Positions 34,201 through 42,763 of a stretch of DNA of 64,000 nucleotides are shown here, one piece after another. Each line of letters starts with the position of its first letter. The stretch's first letter is position 1. The notes beneath the pieces are model-generated. The model had not been told where the DNA came from and did not search any database. It saw nothing but the letters and a program-made list of their open reading frames with translations. Location of the stretch: positions 434,001-498,000 of the forward strand of contig NZ_WSTB01000001.1 of NCBI RefSeq assembly GCF_009789235.1, given 5' to 3'. This DNA comes from Flavobacterium hydrocarbonoxydans (GTDB lineage: Bacteria > Bacteroidota > Bacteroidia > Flavobacteriales > Flavobacteriaceae). The position numbers and the translations under genes are program-made.

Positions 34201-34342
34201 GAATAGGTCCACTAACATCCGATATTGTACCTGTCACTGTTGTCTGTGCATTTGCGGTGGCAGCAAAGACAAACATAAAAATCAAAAAACCTAAGCATCT
34301 AAGATGCTTTGATTTACTTGTAATAGTTAAAAAGTTAGTCAT
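31247..34342 (-). CDS. SusC/RagA-family TonB-dependent transporter (locus 2, xylan)
   Basis: 1031 aa. Signal peptide (1-33, ending ANAQ), carboxypeptidase-regulatory-like domain (about 35-110), plug with EVVVIGYGVQRKEAVTGSVA and DIKSVDILKDASATAIYGSR, and barrel to the terminal FLFGLNLTF. The gene follows a good promoter (34440-34469) overlapped by a LacI-type operator, with a second operator 349 bases further up. It is the clearest candidate for the main xylo-oligosaccharide importer. Confidence 0.95.
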   Translation of the reverse strand: MTNFLTITSKSKHLRCLGFLIFMFVFAATANAQTTVTGTISDVSGPIPGANVTLKGTKNGVSTSFDGTYSITNVPNNGVLVFSFLGLKTKEVSVNGQKQINVVLEEDFSALKEVVVIGYGVQRKEAVTGSVATIGGKELNEVQSANITQALQGRLAGVELTQTSSKPGAAMQIRIRGTRSLTGSNDPLVVLDGVPFAGQIGDINPVDIKSVDILKDASATAIYGSRGANGVILVTSNKGRKNQKATFTYNGFTGIKQVFGKYDMMDGAKFAALRDYSTLYTDGVDETRDTNIDWQDSLYGAGEMVSHDVSVSGGSESGAYNAGLGYYKEESVLPGQKYERFTLRAGLDQQLGKSIRIGFNTNTNYAITNGDNIGTGTILGTSPLANPYNEDGSLKRTVRMGADENWVYTRETIRGLGDSYVNQTRAFSSYNNIFAEVKIPGVEGLKYRMNTGLNFRTSNSGYYEGFGVFDVNPATISNASISNTMSTQWLIENLLTYDKTFADKHTINFVGLYSNEQFTGNTSQIARNGITSDAFQFYNLGQSEEEAVINPANQDYTQWGLSSYMARAMYSYDNKYFLSATVRSDGSSRLAKGNQWVTYPAVSAGWTVSNESFMKNLSWVNLLKLRAGYGETSNQAVNPYATLGALSTRPYNFGSTNSTGVYVTELPNPNLGWEFSTTWNYGLDFGFFNNRLSGTIEYYKTNTKDILQRVQLPSTSGVSSYVANVGESENKGYEIALNGVILDNPDGLTWSVGFNFYANDNKLVALASGATRDEGNSWFVGHNINSIYDYEKVGIWQEGDAHMSIYEPGPTGVNQQGTVVGSIKVKYTGEFNADGSPTRAINASDRQIIDTDPDFQGGFNTNLTYKGFDFSAVGAFKSGGVLISTLYGGASYLNLLNGRRSNVDVDYWTPENTDAEFPNPRGIRSGDNPKYMSTMGYFDASYLKIRALTLGYTLDQQFMRDLGIEKLRLYVTAQNPFVLFSPYHKQSGMDPETNSYGDENQAVNSYQRRFLVIGTNTPSTRNFLFGLNLTF

Positions 34343-34439
34343 AAAAATTCGTTTTAATAATTAAAATTCGTTTTTTGGTTTAGTTAGTTTGTTAAAACCC
34401 ATCTATCTCTTAACAAAGAATTAATAAATGTTGTTTAAA

Positions 34440-34469
34440 CAAATATAAATAAATAAAAACAATACACAA
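34440..34469 (-). promoter_or_regulatory. susC2 promoter
   Basis: On the minus strand TTG (34469-34467), 19 nt, then TATATTTG (34447-34440) match the Bacteroidota TTTG/TTG - 19 to 21 - TAnnTTTG pattern. The predicted transcript begins near 34433, giving a leader of about 90 nt. The -33 element lies inside the operator at 34466-34477. Confidence 0.65.
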
Positions 34470-34477
34470 TCGGTTGT
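34466..34477. promoter_or_regulatory. predicted LacI-type operator, susC2 proximal
   Basis: ACAATCGGTTGT (with flanking C and G, CACAATCGGTTGTG), centred 129 bases upstream of susC2 and covering the -33 box. A bound regulator would block the polymerase. Confidence 0.8.
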
Positions 34478-34814
34478 GTGATTTTTTTTTACCAATACTT
34501 AAAAAAAAGCACTGTATAAAAACATTATATATAAAATTATTCGAAAAAAATTAAGTTTTTAATAATCAAAGAAGAATCTCACCGACAAACATTGTAGATA
34601 ATTTACGTTTTAGTTGTAAATCATAAAAAAAACATAAAAAAGCAAAGTGTATTTTTTCCGCAATAGTTAATTTGAAAACTGACAATTTTGAAATATTAGT
34701 AATGTTAAAAAAATGAATTAACAGCTAAAATATTGATTAATAACATTTAAATAAACATTCCGTAGCTCCAAATTGGGCAAAAAAATAGTAAGAAGATAAA
34801 ATTGTGCAAAAGAA

Positions 34815-34826
34815 ACAATCGGTTGT
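34815..34826. promoter_or_regulatory. predicted LacI-type operator, susC2 distal
   Basis: ACAATCGGTTGT, 349 bases centre to centre from the proximal site and 121 bases past the fsa stop codon. It may act as an auxiliary operator for looping. Confidence 0.7.
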
Positions 34827-34833
34827 TAAAAAT

Positions 34834-34869
34834 AAAAACTCCCTTCAACACAAACTGAAAGGAGTTTTT
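34834..34869 (-). terminator. rho-independent terminator of fsa
   Basis: On the minus strand AAAAACTCCTTTC pairs with GAAGGGAGTTTTT (13 bp with one G-T pair, 10-nt loop), followed by more T. It lies 78 bases past the fsa stop and insulates susC2 from fsa read-through. Confidence 0.88.
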
Positions 34870-34946
34870 CAAAAAAAAATTAGAAAAATAAAAAATGATT
34901 TCTTTTAAATAAGTATAATTTGTTGGGAAAACGGTACCCTAAAAAA

Positions 34947-35603
34947 TTAAATATTCATCTTTTTAGCATCTTCAATAAATTGATTCAGACCAATGTCTGT
35001 CAGGGGATGCTTCAGCAATCCTTTTATAGCAGATAATGGCCCGGTCATAACATCTGATCCTACTTTGGCACAATTTACAATGTGCATCGTATGTCTTATA
35101 GAAGCCGAAAGAATTTGAGTTTTGTACTCATAATTATCGTAAATTTCTCTTATTTCAGAAATCAAATTCATACCATCTGTAGAGATATCATCTAACCTTC
35201 CTAAAAATGGAGAAACGTACGTCGCTCCTGCTTTTGCGGCTAATAAAGCCTGTCCTGCTGAAAAAACCAAAGTAACATTGGTTCTGATTCCTTTAGAAGA
35301 AAAATATTTGCAAGCCCTAACTCCATCAGCAATCATAGGCAACTTCACTACAATCTGCGGATGCAAAGCGGCTAATTCTTCCCCCTCTTTTACCATTCCT
35401 TCAAAATCTGTTGAAATAACCTCAGCAGAAACATCTCCGTCAACAATCTCACAGATTGCTACATAATGCTTCAATATATTGGCTTTTCCAGTAATGCCTT
35501 CTTTAGCCATTAAAGACGGATTGGTCGTAACGCCATCTAACACTCCTAAAGACTGTGCTTCCTGAATATCATTTAAATTGGCTGTGTCAATAAAAAATTT
35601 CAT
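34947..35603 (-). CDS. fsa: fructose-6-phosphate aldolase / small transaldolase (TalC/Fsa family)
   Basis: 218 aa, full length for the short transaldolase subfamily. It begins [20 protein letters not shown], contains DGVTTNPSL, the Schiff-base lysine Lys87 in [26 protein letters not shown] and [10 protein letters not shown]. Cytoplasmic. Members act either as transaldolase in the pentose phosphate pathway or as fructose-6-phosphate aldolase. Next to xylA and xylB the transaldolase role is more likely, feeding xylulose-5-phosphate onward. It has its own strong terminator. Upstream are repeat copy D and a 420-base spacer, and no operator was found close to its start. Confidence 0.92.
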   Translation of the reverse strand: MKFFIDTANLNDIQEAQSLGVLDGVTTNPSLMAKEGITGKANILKHYVAICEIVDGDVSAEVISTDFEGMVKEGEELAALHPQIVVKLPMIADGVRACKYFSSKGIRTNVTLVFSAGQALLAAKAGATYVSPFLGRLDDISTDGMNLISEIREIYDNYEYKTQILSASIRHTMHIVNCAKVGSDVMTGPLSAIKGLLKHPLTDIGLNQFIEDAKKMNI

Positions 35604-36024
35604 GTTCTCTTGTTTAAGTTGGATTGCTTTGGCACTAACTATTGAGTAGCCCGCAATTCCTGATTATTAAACTGCCTATGATTTTAGCAAGCAGCAGTGA
35701 GCGAAAATGTGCATTAAGATTGTGTCCTAATCTTCAAAAAACATTTAATAAAAGGCAATTAAATTTTATTAAATCAACTTTCTTTCGAATTCTAAATAAA
35801 CGATATCCAAATAGTAACTAAACCTAAAACCCATTTGTCTAAGATTTATTCTTTACTCAAAAGAAAGCCATAATCGTAACACACATTCTCTGAAAACTCA
35901 TTGCGAAAATTCTTTTTTTTTATGATAGCTTAAAAATAACGTTCTATAGATATCATATACTAAAAAAACTATTTTTCCGCAACGCTTTTTCCACCTAAAA
36001 ATTACATTGCCAAAATTCTCTTTT
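35604..36024. other. non-coding gap upstream of fsa
   Basis: AT-rich DNA between repeat copy D and fsa, expected to hold the fsa promoter. I saw no operator core, no coding frame and only a weak 6-bp inverted repeat (AAGATT...AATCTT near 35717-35735). Confidence 0.35.
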
Positions 36025-36213
36025 AACCCGTTGGGTGTAATCAATAAAAATTTAATTAAACACATAGAAAACATAGATTTTATGATTTAAAAAAAGGAAA
36101 TCAAAAAGAAACTCGTTTCTTCACACATAGCTATATGTTTTAATGGAAGTGAAACGTCTTTTTAAAGTTCAATAAGCTATGTTTCTATGTGTTAAAAATT
36201 CATCCAACGGATT
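36025..36213 (+). repeat. MITE-like intergenic repeat, copy D
   Basis: 189 bp just past the xylA stop. Left end AACCCGTTGGGTG is intact and the right end CATCCAACGGATT is decayed. The interior is almost identical to copy B, with CACATAGCTATATG at the centre (one change breaks the palindrome). Confidence 0.85.
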
Positions 36214-36222
36214 ATTTTATTC

Positions 36223-37548
36223 TTAGATATATTGATTAATGATGTTTTCAAACAATTCCTGTTTGCTGCTTTGCAATGCCAATTCTCCGTTTTCATGAGC
36301 AATTTTATATAAATCCTGAAGATCTAATTTTCCATCACAAAAATCTTTTCCTTTTCCAGAGCTAAAAGAACTGTAACGTTGTGCTCTCAATTTTTCGTAA
36401 GGAGAAGAAGTAATGATTTTATCCGCTGTTAAAAGTGCTCTTGCAAATGTGTCTGCACCGCCAATATGTGCCAGGAAAACATCTTCCATATCGGTAGAAC
36501 TTCTTCTGATTTTAGCATCAAAATTAACACCTCCACCTTGTAAACCTCCTGCTTTTAAGAAAACAAGCATCGCTTCGGTTGTTTCCTGAATGTTATTCGG
36601 GAATTGATCTGTATCCCAGCCATTTTGGTAATCACCTCTGTTGGCATCGATACTTCCTAACATTCCGGCTTTTGCAGCTACTTCTAATTCGTGCTGAAAA
36701 GTATGTTGTGCCAAAGTAGCGTGATTTACCTCAATATTGATTTTGAAATCTTTATCCAATCCATATTCACGTAAAAAACCTATAGCCGTAGCCGAGTCAA
36801 AATCGTATTGGTGTTTTGTTGGCTCCATTGGTTTTGGCTCGATAAAGAACGTTCCTTTAAATCCTTGTGCTCTTGCATAATCTCTCGACATAGTAAGGAA
36901 TTTAGCCATATTATCTAATTCTTTACCCATATCGGTATTCAGTAAAGACATGTATCCCTCGCGTCCTCCCCAAAAAACATAATTTTCTCCATCTAAAGCA
37001 ATTGTCGCATCTAAGGCCAATTTCACTTGTCCTCCGGCTCTGGCCACTACATTAAAATCTGGGTTGGTTGCTGCACCGTTCATGAATCTTGGATTCGAAA
37101 AACAGTTTGAAGTTCCCCAAAGCAGTTTAATTCCAGAAGCTGCTTTTTTCTCTTTCAAGTATTCTGTAATCGTCGCCAAACGTTTTTCTGATTCGGCAAA
37201 AGTTGGTCCTTCAGCAACTAAATCATAATCGTGAAAACAGAAATAATCAAAACCCATTTTGCTAATAAATTCAAAAGCAGCATCTGCCTTATCTTTTGCA
37301 GCCTGAATTGGGTCTGAAGACTGGTCCCATGCAAAATTTTGAGTTCCTGGCCCAAACGGATCACTTCCTTGTCCGCAGAAGGTGTGCCAGTATGCAATAG
37401 CAAATCTAAAATGCTCACGCATGGTTTTTCCAGCTACAACCTGATCTGGATTATAATATTTGAACGCCAAAGGATTATCTGATTCTTTTCCTTCGAACTT
37501 AATTTCTCCGATACCTTTATAGTATTCTTTATTGCCTAAAACTATCAT
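36223..37548 (-). CDS. xylA: xylose isomerase
   Basis: 441 aa, class II size. Converts D-xylose to D-xylulose in the cytoplasm. Signatures are complete: FHDYD (His106), [13 protein letters not shown] for metal binding, [26 protein letters not shown] and [20 protein letters not shown]. It starts 4 bases after the xylB stop, so xylB-xylA form one operon under the operator at 39210. Confidence 0.97.
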   Translation of the reverse strand: MIVLGNKEYYKGIGEIKFEGKESDNPLAFKYYNPDQVVAGKTMREHFRFAIAYWHTFCGQGSDPFGPGTQNFAWDQSSDPIQAAKDKADAAFEFISKMGFDYFCFHDYDLVAEGPTFAESEKRLATITEYLKEKKAASGIKLLWGTSNCFSNPRFMNGAATNPDFNVVARAGGQVKLALDATIALDGENYVFWGGREGYMSLLNTDMGKELDNMAKFLTMSRDYARAQGFKGTFFIEPKPMEPTKHQYDFDSATAIGFLREYGLDKDFKINIEVNHATLAQHTFQHELEVAAKAGMLGSIDANRGDYQNGWDTDQFPNNIQETTEAMLVFLKAGGLQGGGVNFDAKIRRSSTDMEDVFLAHIGGADTFARALLTADKIITSSPYEKLRAQRYSSFSSGKGKDFCDGKLDLQDLYKIAHENGELALQSSKQELFENIINQYI

Positions 37549-37552
37549 TTTT

Positions 37553-39040
37553 CTATTTTTTATTTGTTAATATTAATTCTAATTCCTTTTTCCAATTTTG
37601 ATATGCCTTTTCATAAGGGGCTGCGTTTTTTAAGGGTAAAAAAGTCATAACGTGATCGTTGGTCGTGATGCTGGCTCCAAATTTTTCAAAATTTCCATCT
37701 GTCAGACCCACCGCTCTGGCAGCTCCTACAGCTCCAGTAGTATTATAAATTTCGATTTCATGCCCGATCAAAGTAGCAACTGTATTAGAAAAAATTTCTG
37801 AGCGAAATAAATTATCATTTCCTGCCCTGATTACATTAATCGTTGCATTATCCTCTTTTAAACATTCCATTCCGTAAACAAAAGAAAAAGCAATTCCTTC
37901 CAGAGAAGCTCTAAACAAATGCGAACTGTTGTGTATGTTTAAGTTTAGATTTAAAAAATGTGTGCCAATATTTTTGTTATTGAACATGCGTTCTGCACCA
38001 TTACCAAACGGGATGACTACTACTCCATCTGAACCTACCGCAATTTTCGAAGCCTTGCGGTTCATGGTTTCATAGGTTTCATCACCCATATTATTTCGTA
38101 ACCATCGGTACTGAATTCCAGCTCCGTTGATGTTGAGTAGTTTCCCAATTTTTGGTGCTTTGTCATCGTAATTGACGTGTACAAAATTGTTTACTCTTGT
38201 GCTTTTATTTCCTGTAGAAATATCGCTTACGGCATAAAAAACACCCGAAGTACCACCAGTAGCGGCAACCTCTCCGGGATTTAAAACATTCAAAGACAAC
38301 GCATTATTAGGCTGATCACCTGCTCTGTAAACAACCGGAATACCCACTGGCAATCCTGATTCTTTAGCTCCTTTTTCGTTTAGAACACCTTGATTGGTAA
38401 AATTTTCGACTATTGTGGGTGTCATCGATTGGTCGATGCCATAATAATCTAAAAGCCAATTGGCTACTTTGTTTTCTTTGTAATCCCACAACATTCCTTC
38501 AGATAAACCATTTTTTGTCGTGGTTACGTCCCCCGTAAGTTTGTACGCGATATAATCTCCCGGTAACATATATTTGTAAACCTGATTGTAAATTTCAGGT
38601 TCGTTATCTTTTACCCATTTTAGTTTCGAAGCGGTAAAATTTCCAGGTGAATTGAGCAAATGTTCAGCGCACTTTTCCTTACCAATCTCTGCGAAAGCTT
38701 TGTCGCCAATTTCTACCGCCCTGCTATCGCACCAGATAATGGCATTACGCAGCGGATTGCACTTATTATCTACAATAACCAATCCGTGCATTTGATACGA
38801 AATACCAATTCCTTTTATTTTTGAAGCCTCAATATTAGCATCTCGAATAGCTCTTTTAGTCGCGGTACAAATGTGCTGCCACCAAATTTCCGGATCCTGT
38901 TCTGCCCAGTCTGAATGTAAGGACACAATTTCCATTTCGTTTTGCGGCTCATTCAGCACAATTATTTTTTTGCCCGTAGCAGCTTCTGTCAGGGCTACCT
39001 TAACAGAAGAACTTCCGATATCATATCCTATGTAGTACAT
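37553..39040 (-). CDS. xylB: xylulokinase (FGGY family)
   Basis: 495 aa. Phosphorylates D-xylulose to xylulose-5-phosphate. N-terminal ATPase motif [15 protein letters not shown], substrate-side [10 protein letters not shown] with [21 protein letters not shown] and the C-terminal [12 protein letters not shown] and [14 protein letters not shown] motifs are as in bacterial XylB. First gene of xylB-xylA. A CAATCGGTTG-type operator (reverse orientation) is centred 175 bases upstream. Confidence 0.96.
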   Translation of the reverse strand: MYYIGYDIGSSSVKVALTEAATGKKIIVLNEPQNEMEIVSLHSDWAEQDPEIWWQHICTATKRAIRDANIEASKIKGIGISYQMHGLVIVDNKCNPLRNAIIWCDSRAVEIGDKAFAEIGKEKCAEHLLNSPGNFTASKLKWVKDNEPEIYNQVYKYMLPGDYIAYKLTGDVTTTKNGLSEGMLWDYKENKVANWLLDYYGIDQSMTPTIVENFTNQGVLNEKGAKESGLPVGIPVVYRAGDQPNNALSLNVLNPGEVAATGGTSGVFYAVSDISTGNKSTRVNNFVHVNYDDKAPKIGKLLNINGAGIQYRWLRNNMGDETYETMNRKASKIAVGSDGVVVIPFGNGAERMFNNKNIGTHFLNLNLNIHNSSHLFRASLEGIAFSFVYGMECLKEDNATINVIRAGNDNLFRSEIFSNTVATLIGHEIEIYNTTGAVGAARAVGLTDGNFEKFGASITTNDHVMTFLPLKNAAPYEKAYQNWKKELELILTNKK

Positions 39041-39209
39041 ACTTTTTTACTTTCTATTTTTTTAATCTAAAATACACATTATTCACTTTAATAATTTCTA
39101 CAGCCTAATTTCCTTAACCCTATATCTATCTTATTTTCAATATTTTGAATAAAAACAAATCATTTATTAAAGATAAAACTTATTCTGCTAAAAAACTTAA
39201 TTTTACAAC

Positions 39210-39221
39210 ACAACCGATTGT
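39210..39221. promoter_or_regulatory. predicted LacI-type operator, xylB-xylA
   Basis: ACAACCGATTGT (CACAACCGATTGTG with flanks), the reverse complement of the common form, between the Nudix regulator stop and the xylB start. A weak TAAGTTTT element on the minus strand at 39182-39175 could be the -7 box, but its spacing to a TTG is long (23 nt). Confidence 0.75.
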
Positions 39222-39252
39222 GTTTTTTGGCATTTTTTTTTAAAATAAATCA

Positions 39253-39975
39253 CTAAAAACCATTAAAATTAAAATTAATCTCTCTTTGCGATAATAATTC
39301 ATTGTTGTTAAGGTTTAAGCTGTAAAACTTTGCTGCTCTGTGTGATACATCTTCTTCTTTCTCGTTTGCATCATATAACAACCCCATTTGCAATATCTTT
39401 CTTCTAAAATTGGGTTTGTTTATTTCTATTCCTAAAATTTCTTCGTAAAGATGCAGCACCTGTAATAATGTAAATTTTTCGGGCAATAAATTAAATCCTA
39501 TGGCACTTTTGCAAATATTCTTTCGCAACTCTTTTACGCTGTAATCTAAAATTATTTTATGCTTATCGGTTAATCCATTCACTTCATTAATACCCACCCA
39601 TTTGGCATCTGCAATCGATTCTTTGATAGTTAAACCCTGAGCATTATTTTTTACTAAAGCATAATATCCTATTGCAATTTCTTCCTGTGTTGAGGACTGC
39701 GATGGATAACTAAAAGCTTTAAGCTGCTCTAAATAAAAATGCTGTTCGCCTATGTAATCCTCTAAAATATTATGAGCAGTACTCAATATCGTCTGCCCTT
39801 CTTTTATCCAGTCATTGGCTAATCTCCAGTTTAAGTTGCCTTGATTATCTTTTTGATTAACTAATAAAACTTTAAGCGTTTCACCTTCAAAATTAAATAT
39901 CACACAATCAATTTCTATACTGTTTGAAATATAATGACTGTTCGCTCTTTTGCCTTTTTCATCTCCTCTTTTCAT
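39253..39975 (-). CDS. Nudix-domain transcriptional regulator (NrtR/AraR-like)
   Basis: 240 aa, cytoplasmic. The N-terminal half (about 16-155) is a Nudix fold (SIEIDCVIFNFEGETLKVLLV), but the Nudix box is degraded: where REUxEE is expected it reads HNILED. It should bind a ligand without hydrolysis. The C-terminal half (about 165-240, LLPEKFTLLQVLHLYEEILG, FRRKILQMGLL) is the winged helix typical of this regulator group. Family members in Bacteroidota sense pentoses such as arabinose. Its place after symporter and GH43 and before xylB suggests a xylose or arabinose sensor. Its binding motif cannot be told from this window, and it is a second candidate for the CAATCGGTTG sites. Confidence 0.87.
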   Translation of the reverse strand: MKRGDEKGKRANSHYISNSIEIDCVIFNFEGETLKVLLVNQKDNQGNLNWRLANDWIKEGQTILSTAHNILEDYIGEQHFYLEQLKAFSYPSQSSTQEEIAIGYYALVKNNAQGLTIKESIADAKWVGINEVNGLTDKHKIILDYSVKELRKNICKSAIGFNLLPEKFTLLQVLHLYEEILGIEINKPNFRRKILQMGLLYDANEKEEDVSHRAAKFYSLNLNNNELLSQREINFNFNGF

Positions 39976-40032
39976 AGAAAATAAAATTTTAATCGTTATA
40001 CTATCCCTAATAAAACAGCAATCTTAATCTGC

Positions 40033-41058
40033 TTATTCCTGCATTCCGTAAGGATCTATGGTTACTATTGAACCATCTTCCAGATACTCTATTTTGGTTA
40101 CCTTAATACTTCGTAAATGAGTCACTCCTTTTGATAAACTGGAGTCATGGTAAAACAAATACCATTCATTATCAACTTTACATATCGAATGGTGTGAAGT
40201 CCATCCTATAACCGGATTTAAAATTCTGCCCTGATACGTAAAAGGTCCATAAGGATTATCACCTGTAGCGTAACAAATAAAATGTGTATCTCCTGTAGAA
40301 TACGAAAAGTAATATTTACCATTGTATTTGTGTACCCACGAAGCTTCGAAAAAACGACGCTCGTTATCTCCTGCAACTAATACTTTTCCGTTTTGATCGA
40401 GAATCTGGATCTCTTTAGGCTTTTCTGCAAACTCTAACATATCTTCTGTAAGAAGTGCAACAATAGGTCCTAAAGCTGGTTCATTTGCTGATGGTTCTTC
40501 GTGATCAGCATGATATTGATTGTCACGGTACTTTTGAAGCTGTCCGCCCCAAATTCCGCCAAAATAAATATACTGTTTCCCATCTTCATCCTCAAAAACA
40601 GCCGGATCAATACTATAACTTCCTTCTATAGGTTTTGGCTGAGGCAAAAATGGTCCTACTGGAGAGTCGCTCACGGCAACACCAATCTGAAAAATACCAT
40701 CGGCACGTTTTGCTGGAAAATACAAGTAATATTTACCGTTTTTGCAAGCTGCATCAGGTGCCCACATTTGTTTTTTTGCCCAAGCTACATCCTCTACATG
40801 CAAGGCAACTCCATGATCTACAGTATCTGATGTGATATTCTCCATCGAGAAAACATGATAATCTTCCATACCAAAATGATCTCCATTATCATTAAACGGA
40901 ATCCCGGCATCAATATCGTGTGAAGGATAAATGTAAATCTTATTATTAAATACATGTGCTGAAGGATCAGCCGTGTAAATATGTGAAACCAAGGGTTTCG
41001 AAATTGCTTTTTTATTAATTTCTTCAAAATTAACTTGTTCAATACTATCTTCAGGCAT
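40033..41058 (-). CDS. cytoplasmic GH43 beta-xylosidase/alpha-L-arabinofuranosidase
   Basis: 341 aa, a single propeller without signal peptide, hence cytoplasmic. Catalytic base Asp in IYTADPSAHVF, modulating Asp in SIDPAVFEDEDG and acid Glu in FFEASWVHKYNGKYYF. It lies 28 bases after the GPH symporter, so it most likely hydrolyses the imported xylo- or arabinoxylo-oligosaccharides to free pentose. Downstream gene is the Nudix regulator (57 bases). The second GH43 (27258) is secreted and has an extra C-terminal module. Confidence 0.92.
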   Translation of the reverse strand: MPEDSIEQVNFEEINKKAISKPLVSHIYTADPSAHVFNNKIYIYPSHDIDAGIPFNDNGDHFGMEDYHVFSMENITSDTVDHGVALHVEDVAWAKKQMWAPDAACKNGKYYLYFPAKRADGIFQIGVAVSDSPVGPFLPQPKPIEGSYSIDPAVFEDEDGKQYIYFGGIWGGQLQKYRDNQYHADHEEPSANEPALGPIVALLTEDMLEFAEKPKEIQILDQNGKVLVAGDNERRFFEASWVHKYNGKYYFSYSTGDTHFICYATGDNPYGPFTYQGRILNPVIGWTSHHSICKVDNEWYLFYHDSSLSKGVTHLRSIKVTKIEYLEDGSIVTIDPYGMQE

Positions 41059-41086
41059 AGTGAAATCTTTATTTTTTTAATACTAA

Positions 41087-42520
41087 TTAAGTTCTTCTCT
41101 CTTTTAAATCGTTTTCTATTTGTACTTCCATATTTTTATTAATTTTATAAAAAAACAACAAGGCAACCCCAACTAAAAAAGGTATTGCAGGAAAAACACT
41201 TACTAATAATTTTATACCATTAATAGCAGTATCTGTTTGAGTCAATGAGTTCGGGATATAATGATAATAACCCAAAAACAAGGTCGTTAAAGCACCGCCG
41301 ATACTTAAACCTGCTTTTAGTCCCACCATCATAGCAGAGAAAATAATCGCAGTTGCGCGACGATGGTTCAGCCATTCAGAATAATCCGCAACATCGGCGA
41401 TCATGGCCCATAAAATAGGTATGGTTATCCCATAAAAAAATCCGTGGAGTATTTGAGAATAAAACATCAGACCAACAGAATCTGCCGGAAAAAAGTAAAA
41501 GGCTAAAACAAATAAGGTCGAAACAAATAAAAACGAAGCAAATACATTACGCTTACCATATTTATCGGCTAGTTTTTTTGATAAGGTAATACCCACTATC
41601 ATAAAAATAATTCCTCCTGCATTAAATAATCCAAATCCCGCGGCAATAGGGTCATTCCCAAACTGATTGAGTCCTAAACTGGCTAATACTTCTAAAATGG
41701 GCTTTATAAAACTGGCTAACTGTACTTTATCTACATAATTTTCGAAATAATAAACATAAGCCCCGCCTTTCATCGCCAGTGTAATAAATACTAAGGTGGT
41801 AAGACTCAACATGATTATCCAGGGTTTGTTTTTCATCAAATCATTCAAATCTTCTTTTATACTGGATTTTTGTTCCGGTTTTGGAATGATGCGTTCTTTT
41901 GTAGTAAAAAAAGTAATCAGTAACATTATAGTTCCAATGATAGCCAGAACCGTCATTACTTTTTCTATACCAATAGCCTTATCGCCATTTCCTGCACTTT
42001 TAATGATTCCTAACATAAAAACCTGCACAAAAAACTGCGCAAACATAACCGCCACAAATCTATAAGAAGACAAGCTGTTGCGCTCACGCATATCACCTGT
42101 AATAACACCACTTAAAGCACTGTAAGGCAAATTATTACCTGCATAAAACAATAATAATAATGTATAGGTTACGATGGCATAGATTACCTTTCCTTTATAT
42201 GAAAAATCGGGCGTTGTAAAAGCTAATAAAGCAACAACTCCCAACGGAATAGCGGTGGCTAAAATCCATGGTCTGAATTTCCCCCATTTGCTAAAAGTTC
42301 TGTCTGCTAAAACTCCAATAATCGGATTAAAAATAAAGGCTGCTATTAATCCTACTACCAACATGATTATGGAAGAATCCGTAGGTGATAATCCATATAT
42401 ATCGGTATAAAAATAGGCCAGATAGGTCATCAGGGTCTGAAAAACTAAATTTGCGGCTAAATCACCCAGGCTGTATCCTATTTTTTCTTTAATGGAAAGT
42501 TTTTGAGAAATGTTATTCAT
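41087..42520 (-). CDS. GPH-family sugar:cation symporter (xyloside transporter)
   Basis: 477 aa with about 12 hydrophobic segments, inner membrane. Family motifs: GYSLGDLAANLVFQTLMTYL at the N-terminus, GVLADRTFSKWGKFRPWIL in loop 2-3, and MIADVADYSEWLNHRRA in the second half. These place it in the glycoside-pentoside-hexuronide:cation symporter family, which includes the xyloside carrier XynP. First gene of symporter-GH43-Nudix regulator, with two operators upstream (42637 and 42715). Confidence 0.92.
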   Translation of the reverse strand: MNNISQKLSIKEKIGYSLGDLAANLVFQTLMTYLAYFYTDIYGLSPTDSSIIMLVVGLIAAFIFNPIIGVLADRTFSKWGKFRPWILATAIPLGVVALLAFTTPDFSYKGKVIYAIVTYTLLLLFYAGNNLPYSALSGVITGDMRERNSLSSYRFVAVMFAQFFVQVFMLGIIKSAGNGDKAIGIEKVMTVLAIIGTIMLLITFFTTKERIIPKPEQKSSIKEDLNDLMKNKPWIIMLSLTTLVFITLAMKGGAYVYYFENYVDKVQLASFIKPILEVLASLGLNQFGNDPIAAGFGLFNAGGIIFMIVGITLSKKLADKYGKRNVFASFLFVSTLFVLAFYFFPADSVGLMFYSQILHGFFYGITIPILWAMIADVADYSEWLNHRRATAIIFSAMMVGLKAGLSIGGALTTLFLGYYHYIPNSLTQTDTAINGIKLLVSVFPAIPFLVGVALLFFYKINKNMEVQIENDLKERRT

Positions 42521-42636
42521 TATGGTTTGTGGTTATTGTAGTTAGTTACCAATTGATTTTCTTATCACAATAGTAAGTTAATAATCTTGATTTCTTTATC
42601 CGAATAAAGATGTTTTTTATGTTATTATTTAATTAA

Positions 42637-42648
42637 ACAATCGGTTGT
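42637..42648. promoter_or_regulatory. predicted LacI-type operator, symporter proximal
   Basis: ACAATCGGTTGT, centred 122 bases upstream of the symporter start. Confidence 0.75.
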
Positions 42649-42714
42649 GTAAAATTATATAAATATATGTAATAAACAAATACTGAGTACATTATTTACA
42701 TATATAAAGCAAAA

Positions 42715-42726
42715 ACAACCGATTGT
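42715..42726. promoter_or_regulatory. predicted LacI-type operator, symporter distal
   Basis: ACAACCGATTGT, reverse orientation, 78 bases centre to centre from the proximal site and 37 bases past the GH10 stop codon. Confidence 0.72.
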
Positions 42727-42763
42727 TATAAATTCCATATTATAACCGCTGTTTTATCTTAAA

